Notes under the pieces: generated by a model
The model's input: the letters and a program-made list of their open reading frames with translations, nothing else
Told to the model about the DNA's origin: nothing
Database searches by the model: none
Shown: positions 6,163 through 7,774 of the stretch, piece after piece
Layout: each line of letters begins with the position of its first letter
Position numbering within the stretch: position 1 is the first letter of the stretch
Program-made: the position numbers and the translations under genes
NCBI GenBank assembly: GCA_019057735.1
Contig: JAHLWV010000098.1
Span: 1-7,774, forward strand
From: Promethearchaeota archaeon
Lineage (GTDB): Archaea > Asgardarchaeota > Lokiarchaeia > Sigynarchaeales > SOKP01
Reading direction: 5' to 3'
DNA: 7,774 nucleotides

Positions 6163-6604
6163 ATTTCAAATGATATATTACGCAAATGTTGTCAAATTTG
6201 CTACTATTTGCAAGCAAATCCAATTTTTGTAGATAAATATCATTTGAATTAGACACATTTTCTTCATTATATGGCCATTCACCTATTAACATATCTCCCA
6301 TATTTTTGATATTTCCTACTAAAAAGCCTTCTTTCTTTCCATCGCTCAAATTTGTGTAGAGAATAGCAATGTAATAAATGATCTCGATTTTATTGGATGG
6401 GTTCCCAATTTTTATTACTTCTTTTATGTTTTGAAATTGAACGACATTAGACTCTTTCTGGCTCACAACTCTCAGTGTGGTAAAGAATTGAGAAGAAATT
6501 TTAATTTGATTGTCATTAAATATGTCTTTAAAGGTTAGCGAGTATGAATCGCTAGAATCCTCTTTTATCCCTTCAAATATAACCTTGTAAAATATCGAAC
6601 TCAT
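6161..6604 (-). CDS. Hypothetical protein, 147 residues
   Basis: I do not recognise a family. The protein is soluble in appearance, with no signal peptide, no membrane segment and only one cysteine (near the C-terminus), so no zinc site. Alternating hydrophobic and polar residues suggest a mainly beta fold: IFYKVIFEGI (4-13), EVIKIG in the middle, IEIIYYIAILYTNL at about 73-86, GFLVGNI at about 93-99, and a final strand NICVIYHLK. Acidic and Asn/Ser-rich stretches separate these strands. The frame is open over its full length with codon use like its neighbours. It has an ATG, an upstream TATA-like element at 6668-6676 and a convergent neighbour, so it is probably a real gene. It lies 77 bases downstream of aIF1 on the same strand and might share its transcript. 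It may be restricted to Asgard or close relatives, but that is a guess. Confidence 0.7.
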   Translation of the reverse strand: MSSIFYKVIFEGIKEDSSDSYSLTFKDIFNDNQIKISSQFFTTLRVVSQKESNVVQFQNIKEVIKIGNPSNKIEIIYYIAILYTNLSDGKKEGFLVGNIKNMGDMLIGEWPYNEENVSNSNDIYLQKLDLLANSSKFDNICVIYHLK

Positions 6605-6642
6605 TGAATCCTATTTTATTTTTTATTGAAATTACGAAAATT

Positions 6643-6651
6643 AAAAAAAAA
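6643..6651 (-). terminator. Oligo-T tract downstream of aIF1
   Basis: On the minus strand nine T residues occur about 31 bases after the aIF1 stop codon. This would be a good archaeal oligo-T terminator for aIF1. It lies inside the putative leader of the unknown gene at 6161-6604, just downstream of that gene's TATA-like element, so the assignment is uncertain. Confidence 0.4.
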
Positions 6652-6667
6652 GCAAATGAACATCTAA

Positions 6668-6676
6668 CTTTTAAAG
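6668..6676 (-). promoter_or_regulatory. Possible TATA element of the unknown gene
   Basis: The minus strand reads CTTTAAAAG about 70 bases before the ATG at 6604. It is TATA-like in an otherwise AT-rich gap of 77 bases. If used, it would make the unknown gene independent of aIF1. Confidence 0.3.
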
Positions 6677-6681
6677 TATTA

Positions 6682-7023
6682 TTAATATCGTCGTTTCCTT
6701 ATCATACGATCTTGAATGATAATATTTTCCTCGGGGAATCCTAAATCTATTAGAAATTTTTTCAGTTTGAACTTGTGCTCACCTTGAAGCTCGATTCCTT
6801 TACCTCTCAGAACCCCCCCAGAAGCACATTTTTTCTTAGCTTTCTTGAGAATATCTTTTAGATTCGCATCTATGTTACCTTCGAATTTGATTACTGTAAC
6901 TACCTTCCCCCATTTACGTCGATCGTTAGAAATAATAATTTGTTGTTCATCTGCGCTTAAACTATCGCATATACATAAGTCTTTCGGAAAACTACATGTC
7001 GCACAAATATCGTCGTCTTTAAT
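6682..7023 (-). CDS. Translation initiation factor aIF1 (SUI1 family), non-canonical start
   Basis: aIF1 binds the small ribosomal subunit near the P site and enforces accurate start-codon choice, as eIF1 does in eukaryotes. The frame ends at TAA 6682-6684 and reads a full SUI1 domain: GKVVTVIKFEG (39-49), ILKKAKKKCASGGVLRGKG (58-76), IELQGEHKFKLKKFL (77-91), LGFPEENIII (94-103), then a basic tail DRMIRKRRY. Before the domain sits a small zinc-knuckle-like segment, C7/C10/C17/C19, with FPKDLC as in other archaeal SUI1 proteins. The 113-residue count assumes a start at ATT 7021-7023. The frame has no ATG, GTG or TTG between an upstream TGA (7033-7035) and the SUI1 domain; the first ATG is codon 107. 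A GTG at 7034-7036 is one base out of frame, separated by an A6 run (7028-7033). So the true start is unsettled: an ATT codon, a +1 shift, or a one-base sequence error. The family call is firm; the 5' end is not. Confidence 0.9.
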   Translation of the reverse strand: MKDDDICATCSFPKDLCICDSLSADEQQIIISNDRRKWGKVVTVIKFEGNIDANLKDILKKAKKKCASGGVLRGKGIELQGEHKFKLKKFLIDLGFPEENIIIQDRMIRKRRY

Positions 7024-7092
7024 ACTCTTTTTTCACAACCTTTATTATTAAAACATATTAAAAAACAATACTAAAAAATAATAGACCTAAAT

Positions 7093-7102
7093 CTTATAAA
7101 AA
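7093..7102 (-). promoter_or_regulatory. TATA promoter of aIF1
   Basis: The minus strand reads TTTTTATAAG about 80 bases upstream of the ATT at 7023, much like the TATA-to-start distance of mfnB (82). Transcription would start near 7073. It shares the 195-base gap with the promoter of the divergent GTPase gene, and nothing else gene-like is seen there. Confidence 0.45.
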
Positions 7103-7140
7103 CCTTTTTTTATTTTAGTTTTAAATAATTTTAAAAATGT

Positions 7141-7152
7141 AAAGTTTTATAC
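7141..7152 (+). promoter_or_regulatory. TATA promoter of the small GTPase gene
   Basis: AAAGTTTTATAC gives an AAAG element and a TATA-like core about 85 bases before the ATG at 7231, predicting a leader of about 55 bases. AGTATTAAAAATA at about 7199-7211 is too near the ATG for a leadered transcript and is less likely. Confidence 0.4.
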
Positions 7153-7230
7153 AAAATGTAATTGGGAACAAAATTGTTAAACAAACAAATTCTTTTTAGT
7201 ATTAAAAATAAACGATTTATGCGATAGAAA

Positions 7231-7755
7231 ATGATGAGTTCATGGATTTTTAAAGTAATCGTTGCTGGAGCCGGCGGAGTAGGTAAAACTGCAATGGTGA
7301 CTCGATATTGTACTGGTAAATTTGAGGGCGGTTATAAAATGACCATAGGGGCGGGATTTCATACCAAATCAGAAATTCTAGACACAGGAGAATCGGTAAA
7401 AATGCAATTATGGGATTTTGCCGGAGAAAAAAGATTCCGAGAACTTTTACCAGATTATTGTAAAGGCGCAAGCGGAGGATTAATTTGTTTCGATATTACG
7501 GATTACGACACATTTAGAGACATTCCAGTATGGTTGAAAATAATTCGCCAAAAAGCAGGGTTTGTGCCTATTATACTAATGGGGATGAAGTGGGACCTGC
7601 CAAACCACGAAGTTGACTTTGACGTCGCAAACGATTACGCTCAAAAAGCTAAATGCAATCAATGCGTTTTCACATCATCTAAAGAAAATATAAATGTCAA
7701 CGAATCGTTTCAAGCCATAGCAAAATGGCTCATATTTTACGCTAACAAAACTTAA
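7231..7755 (+). CDS. Ras-superfamily small GTPase (Rab/Ras-like, Asgard type)
   Basis: This is a single-domain 174-residue GTPase, a molecular switch related to eukaryotic Rab/Ras proteins. G1 (P-loop) is GAGGVGKT (13-20) with K19. Switch I has MTIGAGF with T38 at the Mg-binding position. G3 is WDFAGEKRF (61-69) with D62 and G65. G4 is GMKWDL (118-123). G5 is TSSKENINV (148-156). Two positions are unusual: E66 stands where Rab and Ras have the catalytic Gln, and M119 replaces the Asn of NKxD, though K120 and D122 remain. There is no cysteine motif at the C-terminus, so prenylation as in eukaryotic Rabs is not expected; membrane binding, if any, must come from partners. No GEF, GAP or roadblock gene is in the window. 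Two adjacent ATGs (7231 and 7234) compete and no Shine-Dalgarno is clear; the first is used here. The family is certain, the cellular role unknown. Confidence 0.95.
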   Translation: MMSSWIFKVIVAGAGGVGKTAMVTRYCTGKFEGGYKMTIGAGFHTKSEILDTGESVKMQLWDFAGEKRFRELLPDYCKGASGGLICFDITDYDTFRDIPVWLKIIRQKAGFVPIILMGMKWDLPNHEVDFDVANDYAQKAKCNQCVFTSSKENINVNESFQAIAKWLIFYANKT

Positions 7756-7774
7756 TTTAACTTAATTCTTATTT

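Noticed and set aside
6813..6819. C7 run (G7 on the coding strand) inside aIF1 as a possible frameshift site
   Set aside because: The SUI1 frame stays intact on both sides (CASGGVLRGKG), so nothing needs correcting there.
7027..7033. AAAAAAG heptamer (minus strand) as a classical -1 slippery site for aIF1
   Set aside because: From the GTG frame the needed shift is +1, and the codon phase does not fit X_XXY_YYZ. A -1 event would not lead into the SUI1 frame.
7033..7038. TTG-TGA in frame with aIF1, read as a start followed by a stop read-through or selenocysteine codon
   Set aside because: No selenocysteine element is visible, and stop read-through two codons into a gene is less likely than an ATT start or a homopolymer shift.
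6845..7051. Rightward open frame of 68 codons in the gap before the GTPase gene
   Set aside because: It lies opposite the aIF1 gene, whose minus-strand translation is a clear SUI1 domain. The rightward frame has no recognisable motif.
1..7774. Mobile elements, CRISPR arrays, tRNA genes or a conserved operon of a defence system
   Set aside because: I saw no direct repeats with spacers, terminal inverted repeats, transposase motifs or tRNA cloverleaf. The genes are mainly housekeeping or signalling genes.

Overview
The window is AT-rich DNA, about 30% GC by eye. It probably comes from an Asgard archaeon, with Lokiarchaeia-like lineages the best guess. No single gene proves this; the combination does: a Rab/Ras-type small GTPase, a cross-brace (RING-like) zinc protein, a multi-OB-fold RPA with a zinc finger, an archaeal/eukaryotic-type initiation factor aIF1/SUI1, and the archaeal C1-cofactor enzyme MfnB. 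Promoters look archaeal (BRE plus TATA). There are no bacterial -35/-10 patterns, tRNAs, rRNAs, CRISPR arrays or insertion sequences.

Layout, left to right. A possible start of a leftward gene runs off the left edge. Next come two leftward genes: proC (proline synthesis) and, upstream of it, mfnB (furan precursor of methanofuran). Divergent from mfnB is a rightward gene for a 176-residue protein ending in a C4-H2-C2 RING-like domain. Its stop codon interlocks with that of a convergent leftward gene for a HisA-related TIM barrel that is unlikely to be the histidine enzyme. Rightward genes for a 571-residue RPA and a PfkB-family sugar or nucleoside kinase follow. The kinase converges on a leftward unknown gene (147 residues), upstream of which lies a leftward aIF1/SUI1 gene. 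A divergent rightward small GTPase gene ends the window.

The genes are mostly single transcription units with their own promoters, so this is not one pathway operon. They cover housekeeping (replication and repair, translation start, proline), C1-cofactor synthesis and eukaryote-like signalling. The MfnB gene and the HisA-like gene flank the RING-like gene and may both belong to cofactor metabolism, but only the MfnB assignment is firm.

The most interesting point is the aIF1 gene at 6682-7023 (minus strand). Its SUI1 frame is intact but has no ATG, GTG or TTG before the conserved domain. Either it starts at ATT, which would echo the AUU start of bacterial infC, or there is a one-base shift in an A6 run just after a GTG. 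Other points are a GTPase with altered catalytic and base-recognition motifs, the unusual RING-like zinc ligand set, and an identical 14-base promoter core in front of mfnB and the RPA gene.
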